Source: Chloroflexota bacterium
Lineage (GTDB): Bacteria > Chloroflexota > Anaerolineae > Anaerolineales > UBA4823
Assembly (NCBI GenBank): GCA_020346705.1
Contig: CP070785.1
Location: forward strand, 2,768,370-2,801,069
Length of the DNA stretch: 32,700 nt
Direction of reading: 5' to 3'
Shown piece by piece: positions 8,691 to 17,808 of the stretch; position 1 is the stretch's first letter, and every line of letters begins with the position of its first letter. Under the pieces are notes generated by a model. That model saw nothing but the letters and a program-made list of their open reading frames with translations, had not been told where the DNA came from and made no database searches. The position numbers and the translations under genes are program-made.

Positions 8691-8762
8691 CTCCATTGAA
8701 ATACCTGATAAGTATTCAGTCACCAATTTGAATTTTCAGATAGAACCCGATAAGGAGATTTT

Positions 8763-9251
8763 GTGAAAACAATCGATACTCTCACCACCCTGTTCAGTCA
8801 CAACCTCTGGGCGAACCTGCGTTTACTGGAACGATGCGCTGATTTAACTAGTGAACAATTGGCAGCCAGCATACCCGGCGCCCGCGGCTCCATCCGCGAC
8901 ACACTGGAGCACATGACCACCGCTGAACAATCTTACTTCTCGCGTATCAGCACCGATAAACCGTTCATTCGTCCAGAAGATTCCCTACCAATGACCATAG
9001 TTGAGATGAAGGACTCTATGCGTGCGACCGGCAATGGTTTGATCGAGTGGGCGACGAAGGTGCAGGCAGAGGACATGGTACACCTAGATTGGGATGGTAC
9101 TCCACGCGAAGTACCAAAGACCATCATCCTAACCCAGGTGATCAACCATGCAACTGAACATCGCGAACAGGTCAAAGCCATCTTGACAGAGATGGGAATC
9201 GAACCTCCGGATTTGCAGAGCTGGGCGTATTTTGACGAAATAGATCTTTAG
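8763..9251 (+). CDS. DinB-family four-helix metal-binding protein
   Basis: DinB/YfiT-like four-helix bundle of 162 aa. The metal-binding His triad is visible as His50 (LEHM), His129 and His133 (NHATEHREQ). Such proteins include thiol-dependent S-transferases (mycothiol or bacillithiol dependent), but most are uncharacterised. GTG start with AAGGAG 7 nt upstream. No operon partner hints at a substrate. Confidence 0.88.
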   Translation: MKTIDTLTTLFSHNLWANLRLLERCADLTSEQLAASIPGARGSIRDTLEHMTTAEQSYFSRISTDKPFIRPEDSLPMTIVEMKDSMRATGNGLIEWATKVQAEDMVHLDWDGTPREVPKTIILTQVINHATEHREQVKAILTEMGIEPPDLQSWAYFDEIDL

Positions 9252-9303
9252 ACAGTTGTGGTGTCTTACAAGGAAATGTTTAGTTCTACCTGGAGGTACT
9301 CGA

Positions 9304-9804
9304 ATGGCTTCTAATCACTCCCCAGAAATATTAGATCAATGGAAGCTCTTCCAGTTCTTCCTCGGCTCATGGGATGGGACCGCATCGGGACAGGTAGGCG
9401 CTGGTTCTGTTGAAAGAACCTATTCGTTGATACTGAACAACCAGTTCATCGAGGTCAGGAATCGATCCGTCTATCCACCTCAGGAGGCCAACCCATCAGG
9501 AGAAATCCATGAGGATTTAGCTCTTGTAAGTTATGACAAAGATAGGTCTCTTTACGTCATGAGGGAATTCCACGTTGAGGGGTATGTTAATCAATACATC
9601 CTTGAACTACCAAGCGTTGGTGATCATACACTTGTCTTCGTTACAGAATCAATCGAGAATTTTACGCCAGAGTGGCGTGCTCGCACCACTCTGGAGATAA
9701 TTTCAGACGATCTTTTCCGGGAAACATTCGATCTGGCCGGATCAGACCAAGAGTGGGCCTGTTTTATCATCAACGAGTTCACGCGATCCCATATGGGGGA
9801 GTGA
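9304..9804 (+). CDS. DUF1579-like / FABP-like beta-barrel hypothetical protein
   Basis: A 166-aa protein whose N-terminus (LGSWDGTASG, then SVERTYSLILNNQFIEV) and alternating hydrophobic strands resemble DUF1579-type or lipocalin-like beta barrels. No catalytic residues can be named. The ATG at 9304 has GGAGG 8 nt upstream and is preferred over an upstream TTG at 9256 that has no ribosome site. It lies 52 nt after the DinB-like gene and may be cotranscribed with it. Confidence 0.7.
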   Translation: MASNHSPEILDQWKLFQFFLGSWDGTASGQVGAGSVERTYSLILNNQFIEVRNRSVYPPQEANPSGEIHEDLALVSYDKDRSLYVMREFHVEGYVNQYILELPSVGDHTLVFVTESIENFTPEWRARTTLEIISDDLFRETFDLAGSDQEWACFIINEFTRSHMGE

Positions 9805-9990
9805 TTTTAGAGCTGGTTTAAGATTCACAATTGCAGAAACCAAGTTGGAGGTCCACTCATATTTCCAGGATTTAAAAAAAATTGATGGTCAAAAGTTTGC
9901 TTTCACTGATTGCCAGGTATAGAATCAAATACATTTCCTCTGGTTTTTCATTCCAAAGGGGTATGCAATCCGAGAATAATTAACTTGGTA

Positions 9991-10440
9991 TCAGAATCCG
10001 GGGAGCAGAGGCCTAAACCAGGGCATTCCGAGCAATAAGGCGATCAAGGAAAGACTGAACCAGATCGCCGATCGACGGTGTTTGATAACCGACTCTTCCA
10101 CACGTCTTGCAGTCGCAACACCAATATGAGCAAACACGAGGGCCAGGATCATATAAAAAAAATGTTCGATGCCAAAGAATCGAAGTTCTGGTGCCGACAT
10201 CGCGGCACTGAAATTACTCAAAATAACTTTTGTAAGGTCGCTGAGAAAGAAGTAAAGGATCAAACCTAACAATAATTGAATATCTAACCCAATTGAGTAA
10301 AACCTTCCAACTCGTGTGTCTGTTTGTGTCCAATCTCGATTCCCAAACCAACCCCAATAGGCTCTCACCAAAGCAATGATCAATAAAACAAGAACGATCC
10401 ACCTCAAGATGTTATGGACAGCAAGGACGAAAGTGTGCAT
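9991..10440 (-). CDS. Four-helix membrane protein, 'cytochrome B'-like hypothetical
   Basis: 149-aa protein with four hydrophobic helices (about residues 10-28, 45-68, 88-108, 124-142). The N-terminal HNILRWIVL and internal FGIEHFFYMILALVFAHIG contain His residues inside or at the edge of helices. This resembles small proteins often labelled 'cytochrome B' in Bacteroidetes and Chloroflexota. Haem binding is not demonstrated. It is transcribed divergently from the aminotransferase, 159 nt away. Confidence 0.68.
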   Translation of the reverse strand: MHTFVLAVHNILRWIVLVLLIIALVRAYWGWFGNRDWTQTDTRVGRFYSIGLDIQLLLGLILYFFLSDLTKVILSNFSAAMSAPELRFFGIEHFFYMILALVFAHIGVATARRVEESVIKHRRSAIWFSLSLIALLLGMPWFRPLLPGF

Positions 10441-10599
10441 AGTTAACTCCTCAACGTAAACAATGGATTTCAGAAATTGTGATTCTCTGCTACCGGTAAG
10501 CTCCCGCCAAAAACAGAAAAATTGTAATCAGCGTTAGGAATTCTGTCAAACCTATGATACGATTCACAACGATAAAAATCCAAACCGCACGAGGCGCCA

Positions 10600-11949
10600 A
10601 TGATAACCATTCCAGATTCCGAAATCCTGTCCCAGTCCTTAGAACACAGCTTTTGGACCTGGTCAGCTCAAGGCAGTGTGTCCCCTATCCCTGTAACTCG
10701 CGCAAAAGGTGTTTATTTCTGGGATGCGGATGGCAAACGTTACCTGGATTTCAATTCCATGTTAATGTGCGTCAACATCGGTCACGGAGACGAAAGGGTA
10801 ATCGATGCTATCGCTGAGCAAGCGCGCCAGCTGCCTTATGTCGCCCCCTCTTTGACGAGTAAACCGAGGGCGATCCTGGGAAAGATGCTTGCTGAGATCA
10901 CACCTGGGAATCTCAATCGCTTCTTCTTCACCTTAGGGGGTGCTGAAGCGAATGAGAATGCGATCAAAATAGCCCGGGCATATACTGGAAAACATAAAAT
11001 AATGGCCCGCTACAGGTCCTATCATGGTGCCACCGCTGGGGCAATGTCCCTGACTGGCGATCCGCGACGATTAGCCTGGGAACCAAATCTGATGACAGGT
11101 GTGGTTCACTTCCTGGATCCATTTCGCTACCGATCAACCTTTCATCGATTAAATCCAGATATCTCGGAGGCTGAGTTCACCAATGATTATCTCAATCACC
11201 TGGAAGAGATGATAATTTATGAAGGTCCAGAAACGATCGCTGGCATCATCCTGGAGACAGTCACTGGAACCAACGGGATCATTATCCCCCCGGAGGGATA
11301 CTTGCAAGGTGTGCGCGATCTTTGCGACAAGCACGATATTCTGCTGATTTGTGATGAGGTGATGAGTGGGTTCGGCCGAACTGGAGAATGGTTCGCGGTT
11401 GACAATTGGGATGTTGTTCCGGATCTGATGACCATGGCTAAAGGGCTAACTTCTGCCTATGCTCCTCTCGGTGCAGTGGCAATGAAGGAAGAAATCGCTG
11501 AGTATTTCAACGATAGAGTCTTTTATGGAGGCTTGACATACAACTCCCACCCGATTTCAATGGCAGCAGCCATAGCCACAATAAACGTGATGAAAGAAGA
11601 TGGTATTGTTGAGAACACCAAAAAAATGGGTACAGTTCTTCGCCAGCATCTCAACGATTTAGGTGAGCAGCACGCATCAGTCGGAGAAGTTCGTTCAATC
11701 GGACTATTCAGCGCGATCGAATTGGTTAAAGATCGCCAAACCAGGGAACCTATGGCCCCTTATAACGGTACCTCCCCTGAGATGATCGATTTGCGACAAT
11801 ACCTTTTGGATAAAGGGATCTACACTTTTGTCCATTGGAATGTGATCCTTGTCAACCCCCCGCTGATCATCAATGAAGACCAGCTGGCGGAAGGATTCAA
11901 GGTGATCGATGAGGCGCTGGCAATCACCGATCGCGCTGTTGTTGGATAA
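10600..11949 (+). CDS. Class III pyridoxal-phosphate aminotransferase
   Basis: PLP-dependent omega-type aminotransferase, 449 aa. The N-terminal region includes FWDADGKRYLDFNS. GGAEANENAIKIAR is the cofactor phosphate-cup region, YHGAT the stacking aromatic, and LICDEVMSGFGRTGEWFA holds the ring-nitrogen Asp. Lys281 (MTMAKGLTSAYAPLGA) is the Schiff-base Lys. Overall resemblance is to taurine:pyruvate, beta-alanine or putrescine-type enzymes, so the amino donor cannot be fixed. Weak GAGG ribosome site 6 nt before ATG. It ends at a strong terminator shared with the convergent 566-aa gene. Confidence 0.9.
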   Translation: MITIPDSEILSQSLEHSFWTWSAQGSVSPIPVTRAKGVYFWDADGKRYLDFNSMLMCVNIGHGDERVIDAIAEQARQLPYVAPSLTSKPRAILGKMLAEITPGNLNRFFFTLGGAEANENAIKIARAYTGKHKIMARYRSYHGATAGAMSLTGDPRRLAWEPNLMTGVVHFLDPFRYRSTFHRLNPDISEAEFTNDYLNHLEEMIIYEGPETIAGIILETVTGTNGIIIPPEGYLQGVRDLCDKHDILLICDEVMSGFGRTGEWFAVDNWDVVPDLMTMAKGLTSAYAPLGAVAMKEEIAEYFNDRVFYGGLTYNSHPISMAAAIATINVMKEDGIVENTKKMGTVLRQHLNDLGEQHASVGEVRSIGLFSAIELVKDRQTREPMAPYNGTSPEMIDLRQYLLDKGIYTFVHWNVILVNPPLIINEDQLAEGFKVIDEALAITDRAVVG

Positions 11950-11979
11950 AACTCAAGATATTCTTTAGAGAGAATTAAA

Positions 11980-12008
11980 AAAAATTCATCCTTGAAGGAT
12001 GAATTTTT
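11980..12008. terminator. Bidirectional hairpin terminator
   Basis: A 12-bp perfect stem AAAAATTCATCC / GGATGAATTTTT with a TTGAA loop. The A/T ends provide U-runs in either direction. It sits between the convergent aminotransferase stop (11949) and the 566-aa gene stop (12034), ending both units, including the long minus-strand operon. Confidence 0.88.
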
Positions 12009-12033
12009 CGCATTGAATGACAATTACACTTTT

Positions 12034-13734
12034 CTACTGTAGCCTTCTTCTCTCTAAATCGAAAATGCGCCGTAGGATGGCAACTGTTACCCCATATGTG
12101 GAATCCATGCCATAGTAGGAAAGACTGCCCGCACCAAGATTTCTACCCTTACTGAGTGGAGTATCCGAGGCGTAATGCAGGATGCCCACATCAAATGGAA
12201 TTCCATACAAATTCACAACCTCATTTATTGGATGACGTTGTGGCCGATACATCTCATACATAGCAGATAAATAGGGACCAGCTTCCATTTCGATATCTGT
12301 GTACCCTTCCCTATAAAATACATCCATGTAGATATCATTTTGAAGGAAAGTCCCTCGAACTGTGACCGCCTTCTGGTTATCAAGGATTGCACCATACACT
12401 ACGTAAGGAGTAACATCGGAGGCAGTGAAGGAATTCGGAAAGAGGTAAGTATTGTGAGATTGTTCATCCTGAACCACGGTAGGAATCATCACGTCGCCTA
12501 TTACCCCGTTCAAGGTGGCAGCTTTCCCTGTAATATAGACACCCAGGATTTCTCCGACTTGTTCTGAGATTTTAAATAGGATATTGTAGGCGGCCATTCC
12601 CAATGGATAATCAATATTGAGGATCAGGGCATCGCTTTCATTCAAGAAACCCAGATCTTGACCCAGTCTGGAATCCATCACAGCTGGATCCAATTGTGAA
12701 AGCTGGATAACTTGAGCTTCGACATCAAAGCTGTGCAAACTGGGGATATGCTGGATACCCAATTTTTCCTCATGTGCCTTCATTTCTCTTTGCAGTTTTG
12801 CGCTCTGTCGATGGTTCAAGAATTCTTTAAACACATAATAGAAAAAATTTTCGCGATTGGATGGAACCCGGTCTTCCCTTATTTTGCGCCATTCTCTCGC
12901 TAAATCCCCATTTTTAGATTTTTCGATATGGGTTAGCAAATCATCCTTATGCTTTAGAGCAAAACCTGAGATCAGATTAACTAAGCTGTGTTTGTTGCTT
13001 GACACAAAATAAACTGGTCTTTCTCGTAAATCTGGGCAATCCTCCTCAATATTATTCCACCATATTCGGGTTGCACGCCAGTAATCGCTCAAAGAACCAC
13101 TCAAAAGTTGTAGGCGGATTCGACTCGGCCTGGATGCCATCTCGCACATTACTTCGGTGAAATCACTACCCAAAAGCGTTTGCAGCTGTGCTAACTCTTC
13201 AACTGAAATCTTTAAGGCTTCGGCTACTTGAGCGAAGGTAACTGCATCATCTTCTAAACCAGCGATGTCAATTGAGCTTGGAATCATCTGCAGAAGACCG
13301 TGAATTTTATTCCATTCAATTTGGAAAGCAGTCAGGAGTGGCACGACATCATCAATATCAGTCCGGCTGGCGATATAAACTGCCAGATTCTCCTTTCCAT
13401 CATAAAAACATCTTCTTCGCCTGGCTGGTGCAAATACTTGCTGCCACGATTCAACATCACCAAAACCCCTGCGTTCAAAAACCTCGGGAGATTGTCCCAA
13501 TACCACCAGCTGCACAAGGTGCATTAAGGGAGGCAAGCGTAAAATCGAATAAAAAAAAGCAGAAAGATCTGGGGAAGCTTCCCTCGCTTCGGGGTGGAGC
13601 AGCGAGTTCATCCGTGCATGGGCTTCCTCCAAGGTGCGGATCTGCACCTCGGCGGTAGAGCGAAGCAAAGAATAATAGGTTCTTTGATATAGATCGATCT
13701 CTTCGGAGGCAGTGCTGGGTACAGTTCGTTCCAT
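12034..13734 (-). CDS. Conserved uncharacterised protein with nucleoside-phosphorylase-like C-terminal region
   Basis: 566 aa, last gene of the hydroxylase operon. Residues 1 to about 340 are mostly helical, charged and unrecognised. The C-terminal region carries motifs that resemble the purine nucleoside phosphorylase/AMP nucleosidase superfamily: TGKAATLNGVIGDVMIP near residues 400-416 (compare G.AG.LNP.l.iGDvViP) and DIEMEAGPYLSAMYE near 480-495 (compare the EMEA substrate-binding motif). A following SDTPLSKG near 523 resembles the SD segment of that fold. I see the motifs directly. Fold assignment and a role in nucleoside or nucleobase handling are inference. Its position behind xanthine dehydrogenase-type genes fits purine metabolism. 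No signal peptide or membrane helix. Confidence 0.7.
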   Translation of the reverse strand: MERTVPSTASEEIDLYQRTYYSLLRSTAEVQIRTLEEAHARMNSLLHPEAREASPDLSAFFYSILRLPPLMHLVQLVVLGQSPEVFERRGFGDVESWQQVFAPARRRRCFYDGKENLAVYIASRTDIDDVVPLLTAFQIEWNKIHGLLQMIPSSIDIAGLEDDAVTFAQVAEALKISVEELAQLQTLLGSDFTEVMCEMASRPSRIRLQLLSGSLSDYWRATRIWWNNIEEDCPDLRERPVYFVSSNKHSLVNLISGFALKHKDDLLTHIEKSKNGDLAREWRKIREDRVPSNRENFFYYVFKEFLNHRQSAKLQREMKAHEEKLGIQHIPSLHSFDVEAQVIQLSQLDPAVMDSRLGQDLGFLNESDALILNIDYPLGMAAYNILFKISEQVGEILGVYITGKAATLNGVIGDVMIPTVVQDEQSHNTYLFPNSFTASDVTPYVVYGAILDNQKAVTVRGTFLQNDIYMDVFYREGYTDIEMEAGPYLSAMYEMYRPQRHPINEVVNLYGIPFDVGILHYASDTPLSKGRNLGAGSLSYYGMDSTYGVTVAILRRIFDLERRRLQ

Positions 13735-13759
13735 ATAATGGGTCTTCTCGTCTTAGTGG

Positions 13760-14113
13760 TTAACCTGGAGGGGAATCCAATGGTCCATACCTGGGAACAC
13801 CAACAACCTTATAAATAATTGCATAAATGACAGTAATGATTGCGAAAACAAGAAATACTAATCCAAAAGCCACCACAAGGTCAGCATAAAAAACCCTTCC
13901 AATTACCGGCACAATAAACGAACCTGTCAGTTCAGACGGTATTTGAACCCATCTCCGAGTTCTATTCGCCTGGACAAGTAATTTTGCTCCAGCAAAGGCG
14001 ATAATTGGTATTATGATCAATAAGAAACAGCCAATCCCTCGCCAGACAGGATGGGTTGGAGGGAGAATCGATCTGCGACTCTTGGGCTGATAGGTTGGAT
14101 CGTATTTACTCAT
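13760..14113 (-). CDS. Small two-helix membrane protein of the hydroxylase operon
   Basis: 117-aa protein starting MSKYDPTYQPKSRR, with membrane helices at about residues 26-46 and 73-108. The ATG at 14113 follows the FAD/2Fe-2S fusion stop by 4 nt. Longer readings of this frame start inside the upstream gene and are not credible. I recognise no family. Its conserved operon position could mean it tethers a hydroxylase or electron acceptor to the membrane, but nothing in the sequence proves this. Confidence 0.65.
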   Translation of the reverse strand: MSKYDPTYQPKSRRSILPPTHPVWRGIGCFLLIIIPIIAFAGAKLLVQANRTRRWVQIPSELTGSFIVPVIGRVFYADLVVAFGLVFLVFAIITVIYAIIYKVVGVPRYGPLDSPPG

Positions 14114-14117
14114 TGCC

Positions 14118-15554
14118 TTACTCCACTTGACTTGCCTTCTCAACAGCTGAGATGATTTTGTAATATCCAGTACATCTGCACAGGTTACCGGTGATGGAAT
14201 GCTTGATCTCATCTTCGGATGGATGTGATCGTTCTTCAAGTAATTTTGCAGCTGACATGATAAAGCCAGGAGTACAATAACCGCAGTGAACCGCTCCTTC
14301 ATCAATAAAAGCTTGCTGTACTGGGTGTAAATCACCATTCGAGGCTAGACCTTCAATAGTGACAATATTTGCACCATGTGCTCTCGCTGCTGCCACCATA
14401 CAGCTCATCACCGCGGCACCATCCAAAAAGACTGTACAGGCGCCGCATTCTCCTTCTGCACACCCTTCCTTGGTTCCTACCAGATGAGCGTCTTCCCTGA
14501 GCAAGCGTAGAAGGGTTTTACGATACCCGTTTTCAAAGGTATACTCTTCGCCGTTTATGCGGGTTTTAATCTGATTTGTTTTGGCAGAATGTTTCGTCGA
14601 TTTACTCAAAATTTCCCCAGAACCATTTTCCCCCCATAAAAGAACCGGATCCTCGGGAACGATTCTTTCAATCTCTCCGCTGGCTATATCACGCATAGCC
14701 CTTAACGTGCAAACTCGGACCATCTCCCTGCGATATTCACTCGAGCTGCGGACATCGTCTATCGGTGTCGAAGCCTCTTCCGCTAATTTTGCAGCTTTTT
14801 CAATCGTCCTCTGATCAAGGATTTTACCCTTGAGAAAATTTTCCGCTTCTTCAGCATGGATGATCACCGGTGCCACTGCTCCTAAGGTGATCGAGGCTTT
14901 CTCGACCATTCGTTCAGCATGTTCCTCATCTGTGGATTCCGAGAAGGTCATGATCACGGCTACATTGACAAGCGATATCGCCTGCGCCTGCCTTAAAGCC
15001 AGTTTAATGAATTTACCCAATTGATTTGAAGCCATTGCGGGGAAAGATATATCAACCATCATCTCATCTGGCTCCATGACGGTATCTCTAACCCCTCGAT
15101 AAAATCTTTGTAATGGGACAACTCTTTCCTTTTTGCTCGAACGCAAAGTAACCAATGCACCCAGAGCCATCAGAGGTGTGATCGTATCATTCGCAGGGGA
15201 AGCAGTGATCAAATTCCCTGCTACAGTACCCCGGTTTCTAATTTGCGGTGATCCTACCTCCCAGGCAGCTTGTGCCAGCGGAAGAGCTTTCTCACGGATT
15301 AATTTTGATGCCACGCAGTGATTGTGGGTCACAAGTGGTCCAAGATGGATCAAGCCATCCTCATCCAAAGAAATTTGATCCAAATTAGGAATACGGGTAA
15401 TATCCACCAGGGTATCAATTCCAGTCCGCACTCCATTCTCTATCTCGATGATCAAATCTGTCGCCCCAGCTATCAATCTCGCCCGTTCACGATGATTTGC
15501 TAATGTCTCCAATGCTTCATCGAGAGAAGTCACATTCAGATATTCATTCCACAT
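14118..15554 (-). CDS. Fusion of molybdenum hydroxylase FAD subunit and 2Fe-2S subunit
   Basis: Electron-transfer part of a molybdenum hydroxylase in one chain of 478 aa. Residues 1 to about 290 are a CoxM-type FAD domain: ARLIAGATDLIIEIENG, SPQIRNRGTVAGNLITASPA and the C-terminal SEYRREMV. From about 325 comes a CoxS-type domain with two [2Fe-2S] clusters: CAEGECGAC plus a later Cys, then CGYCTPG and CRCTGY. Lacking an Mo domain, it complements the 773-aa Mo subunit. The order FAD then Fe-S is reversed relative to eukaryotic XDH. ATG at 15554 is preferred to ATG at 15566 because homologues begin near W-x-x-Y, but both are possible. XdhC lies just upstream. Confidence 0.9.
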   Translation of the reverse strand: MWNEYLNVTSLDEALETLANHRERARLIAGATDLIIEIENGVRTGIDTLVDITRIPNLDQISLDEDGLIHLGPLVTHNHCVASKLIREKALPLAQAAWEVGSPQIRNRGTVAGNLITASPANDTITPLMALGALVTLRSSKKERVVPLQRFYRGVRDTVMEPDEMMVDISFPAMASNQLGKFIKLALRQAQAISLVNVAVIMTFSESTDEEHAERMVEKASITLGAVAPVIIHAEEAENFLKGKILDQRTIEKAAKLAEEASTPIDDVRSSSEYRREMVRVCTLRAMRDIASGEIERIVPEDPVLLWGENGSGEILSKSTKHSAKTNQIKTRINGEEYTFENGYRKTLLRLLREDAHLVGTKEGCAEGECGACTVFLDGAAVMSCMVAAARAHGANIVTIEGLASNGDLHPVQQAFIDEGAVHCGYCTPGFIMSAAKLLEERSHPSEDEIKHSITGNLCRCTGYYKIISAVEKASQVE

Positions 15555-15605
15555 GTAGTTCACCATCCAATCTTTGTGTATAGGTTTTTCAGATTCTTTA
15601 TTTCA

Positions 15606-16394
15606 TCAGATGGCAAATTCTGACTTTTCCTCTCCACGTCGAATACGAATAAGCTCAGCCATAATACTCACCGCGATTTCTTCCGGAGTTTCTGCATGAA
15701 TATCGATTCCCATTGGGGATTGAACCCGGTCAATTTTTTCTTTTGAAATACCCTGTTCTTCAAGCTGTGCTCGCGTAGTTTCCCAACGGCGTTTTGAACC
15801 GATCACACCAATATAGGCTGCTGGAGAATCCAGGACCATTGGCAAACCAGGAACATCCACATCGACGCTGCGAGTGGTCAACACCAGATACGTCCATGGG
15901 GTAATTTCGATCTTCTCAGTTAATTCTTCGAATGGGATTGGTAAAAATTCATCTGCCTCAGGGATAAGTTCTGGGTCACAAAATTCCACCCTGTCATCAC
16001 TCACCACAACTCGGAAATCTAGCCAATCAGCTAAGTGAGCCACTTCCTTGCCGACATGACCTGCTCCGACAATAATCAAGGTTGGTTTAGGAATAATCGG
16101 TTCCACATAAACCTCAACTTGTCCACCACATACTCCTGGATCACCTTGGTTGGGATCCACCATATTATATTGCAGCCGGCGTGGTTTCCCATCGCGAAGA
16201 GATTCAAGCGCCGCGTCGATTGTTCGACCTTCTAATTCTCCACCTCCAACGCTGCCAAAAATAGTTCCATCCGCATAGACCAGCATTTTGCTGCCTGCAT
16301 GACGCGGGGTTGAGCCCTGGCTGTGAATGATCGTACAGAGAACCCCTGCTTCGTTTTTACGTTCCAAGTCCGTTATTAACTTCCAGACTGACAT
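15606..16394 (-). CDS. xdhC: XdhC/CoxI-family molybdenum hydroxylase maturation factor
   Basis: Chaperone that binds mature molybdenum cofactor, promotes its sulfuration or analogous maturation, and inserts it into xanthine dehydrogenase-type enzymes. The N-terminal XdhC/CoxI domain shows HSQGSTPRHAGSKMLVYADG and GSVGGGELEG (about residues 24-56). The C-terminal Rossmann domain begins LIIVGAGHVGKEVAHLA (about 106-122) and ends with GIDIHAETPEEIAVSIMAE. Length 262 aa is normal. It is 31 nt from the pyrophosphatase and precedes the FAD/2Fe-2S fusion, as expected for a helper of that enzyme. In selenium-dependent systems the added ligand may be Se instead of S. Confidence 0.92.
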   Translation of the reverse strand: MSVWKLITDLERKNEAGVLCTIIHSQGSTPRHAGSKMLVYADGTIFGSVGGGELEGRTIDAALESLRDGKPRRLQYNMVDPNQGDPGVCGGQVEVYVEPIIPKPTLIIVGAGHVGKEVAHLADWLDFRVVVSDDRVEFCDPELIPEADEFLPIPFEELTEKIEITPWTYLVLTTRSVDVDVPGLPMVLDSPAAYIGVIGSKRRWETTRAQLEEQGISKEKIDRVQSPMGIDIHAETPEEIAVSIMAELIRIRRGEEKSEFAI

Positions 16395-16425
16395 GAGTTA
16401 TGAATTCCTCATCAATTCTTGCAAA

Positions 16426-17769
16426 TCAACCTTCAAGCAAACCAAGAACAACAGGCAGAAGCTGCTTCTTACGCGACACAACACCCTCGGCATATAAGGT
16501 GCCGTCAGACTGCTTTGGATAAGGCAGTTCTCCCAGGATTGGCAGGTCTTCGGTAAACACCAGTCGGCTGGATCCTTCAACCACATCAGTCACCATCAGC
16601 ATTGCAAAATCCAGGCCACGTTTATCTCGCAAATCGCATAGAGCCTGCTGCAAATTAGGCAGTCTTTCTTTCAACAGGACAAAGTCCGTCACTTCTGCTT
16701 GGGCAATGGCGAAATCCTCTCCACCCGCAGAATAAACTTTGGTATCCGTATTAACAACTTCGCTTGGTTCCCTCGATGCGATCCCTGAACCTGCGCGAAT
16801 GACCTGTTCTCCATAGGATTCCATAGATTCGCCGTCAAGGGGGGCGCCTGGGATGAAAGACCAGCGGGCGAGGCGTTCCGCAGCCTGCCGATCACGGTCA
16901 GTAGTTGTTGGAGAATGCAATAATAAAGTATCCGCTAATAACCCGGCCAGTAATAAGCCGGCCAGGTTTGGTGGTGCGCTTAGACCGGATTCCTCGATTC
17001 GTTCAGTGACCAATGTGCTTGTGCTTCCAACTACGTCGATTGTAAAACGTATTGGAACATGGGTCGTTGTGCTCCCCAACCGGTGATGGTCTAAAATCTC
17101 GACTAATTCGGCATCTTCCAATGCGCCTATAGCCTGGTTGGGTTCATTGTGATCAACTAAAATCAGTCTCAATCGGGGAGGATTCAATGCTTCCCGTTGG
17201 CGGCAAACACCGACATATTTTCCCTGTTCATTTACTACCCAGAAATCATCTCCCTCTGCACGCATGATCCTCAAGATCGAATCTCTAATCCGTCCAGATT
17301 CCTGAAAACGAGGAACGTTAGTATCTGCAGCTTCTCGGCAAGGCAGATCCAATATTTCAGAAATCTTCATCTCCTGCCTGCGAGGGTGAGGCCCTACCAG
17401 CTTGCTTAACAGGGCAAATAAGCTGGGGCCATTGACCAATCCATAGGGTGTACCATCATCCCTGACGATTGGAGCAACTCCCCAAGTTCGGCTGGCGATC
17501 GCCCAGGCTTCCCTTAACGGATCATCTGGGGATGTTGTATCAAGCCGTACGGAAACCGACTCAAACCGGGGAGAGGCATCATTTAACAAGACCGGGGATT
17601 CCAAACCTAACTTTTTCAAAACCCACATGGTTTGTGGATTTACTGGACCTGCTCTTGCAGCTTGAATATCTTCACCTTCCAATTCATGCAGAAACCAGGC
17701 ATACCCCATTGCCGAAGCAATAGAATCCGTATCGGGGTTGACATGGCCAATTACATAGGTTCGGGTCAT
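16426..17769 (-). CDS. ppaC: CBS-domain manganese-dependent inorganic pyrophosphatase (family II)
   Basis: Cytoplasmic DHH-family pyrophosphatase, 447 aa. GHVNPDTDS (residues 8-16), LVDHNE, DHHRLGS and DVVGSTST carry the metal ligands, and the DHHA2 domain ends with the family motif SRKKQ (432-436). About 110-120 residues inserted after the first DHH segment are a CBS pair, which in known enzymes binds adenine nucleotides and inhibits or activates. It seems too short to contain a DRTGG domain. It lies within the hydroxylase operon. CTP- or GTP-using cofactor enzymes in the window (MocA, CofC) release PPi, so a pulling role is possible. Confidence 0.93.
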   Translation of the reverse strand: MTRTYVIGHVNPDTDSIASAMGYAWFLHELEGEDIQAARAGPVNPQTMWVLKKLGLESPVLLNDASPRFESVSVRLDTTSPDDPLREAWAIASRTWGVAPIVRDDGTPYGLVNGPSLFALLSKLVGPHPRRQEMKISEILDLPCREAADTNVPRFQESGRIRDSILRIMRAEGDDFWVVNEQGKYVGVCRQREALNPPRLRLILVDHNEPNQAIGALEDAELVEILDHHRLGSTTTHVPIRFTIDVVGSTSTLVTERIEESGLSAPPNLAGLLLAGLLADTLLLHSPTTTDRDRQAAERLARWSFIPGAPLDGESMESYGEQVIRAGSGIASREPSEVVNTDTKVYSAGGEDFAIAQAEVTDFVLLKERLPNLQQALCDLRDKRGLDFAMLMVTDVVEGSSRLVFTEDLPILGELPYPKQSDGTLYAEGVVSRKKQLLPVVLGLLEG

Positions 17770-17808
17770 TAGCTTCTTATCGCATGGGAGACTATAAGAA
17801 TCAATTTC

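Noticed and set aside
9256-9303. TTG start for the DUF1579-like protein
   Set aside because: It has no ribosome site, and the 16 added residues are not family-like, whereas ATG 9304 has GGAGG.
9805-9990. Short open frame in the convergent gap (about 40 codons, ending near 9920)
   Set aside because: No start codon with a ribosome site and no recognisable homology; probably chance.
14114-14338. Longer N-terminus of the two-helix membrane protein
   Set aside because: It would overlap the 2Fe-2S coding region by over 200 nt. The ATG at 14113, 4 nt after that stop, is the natural start.
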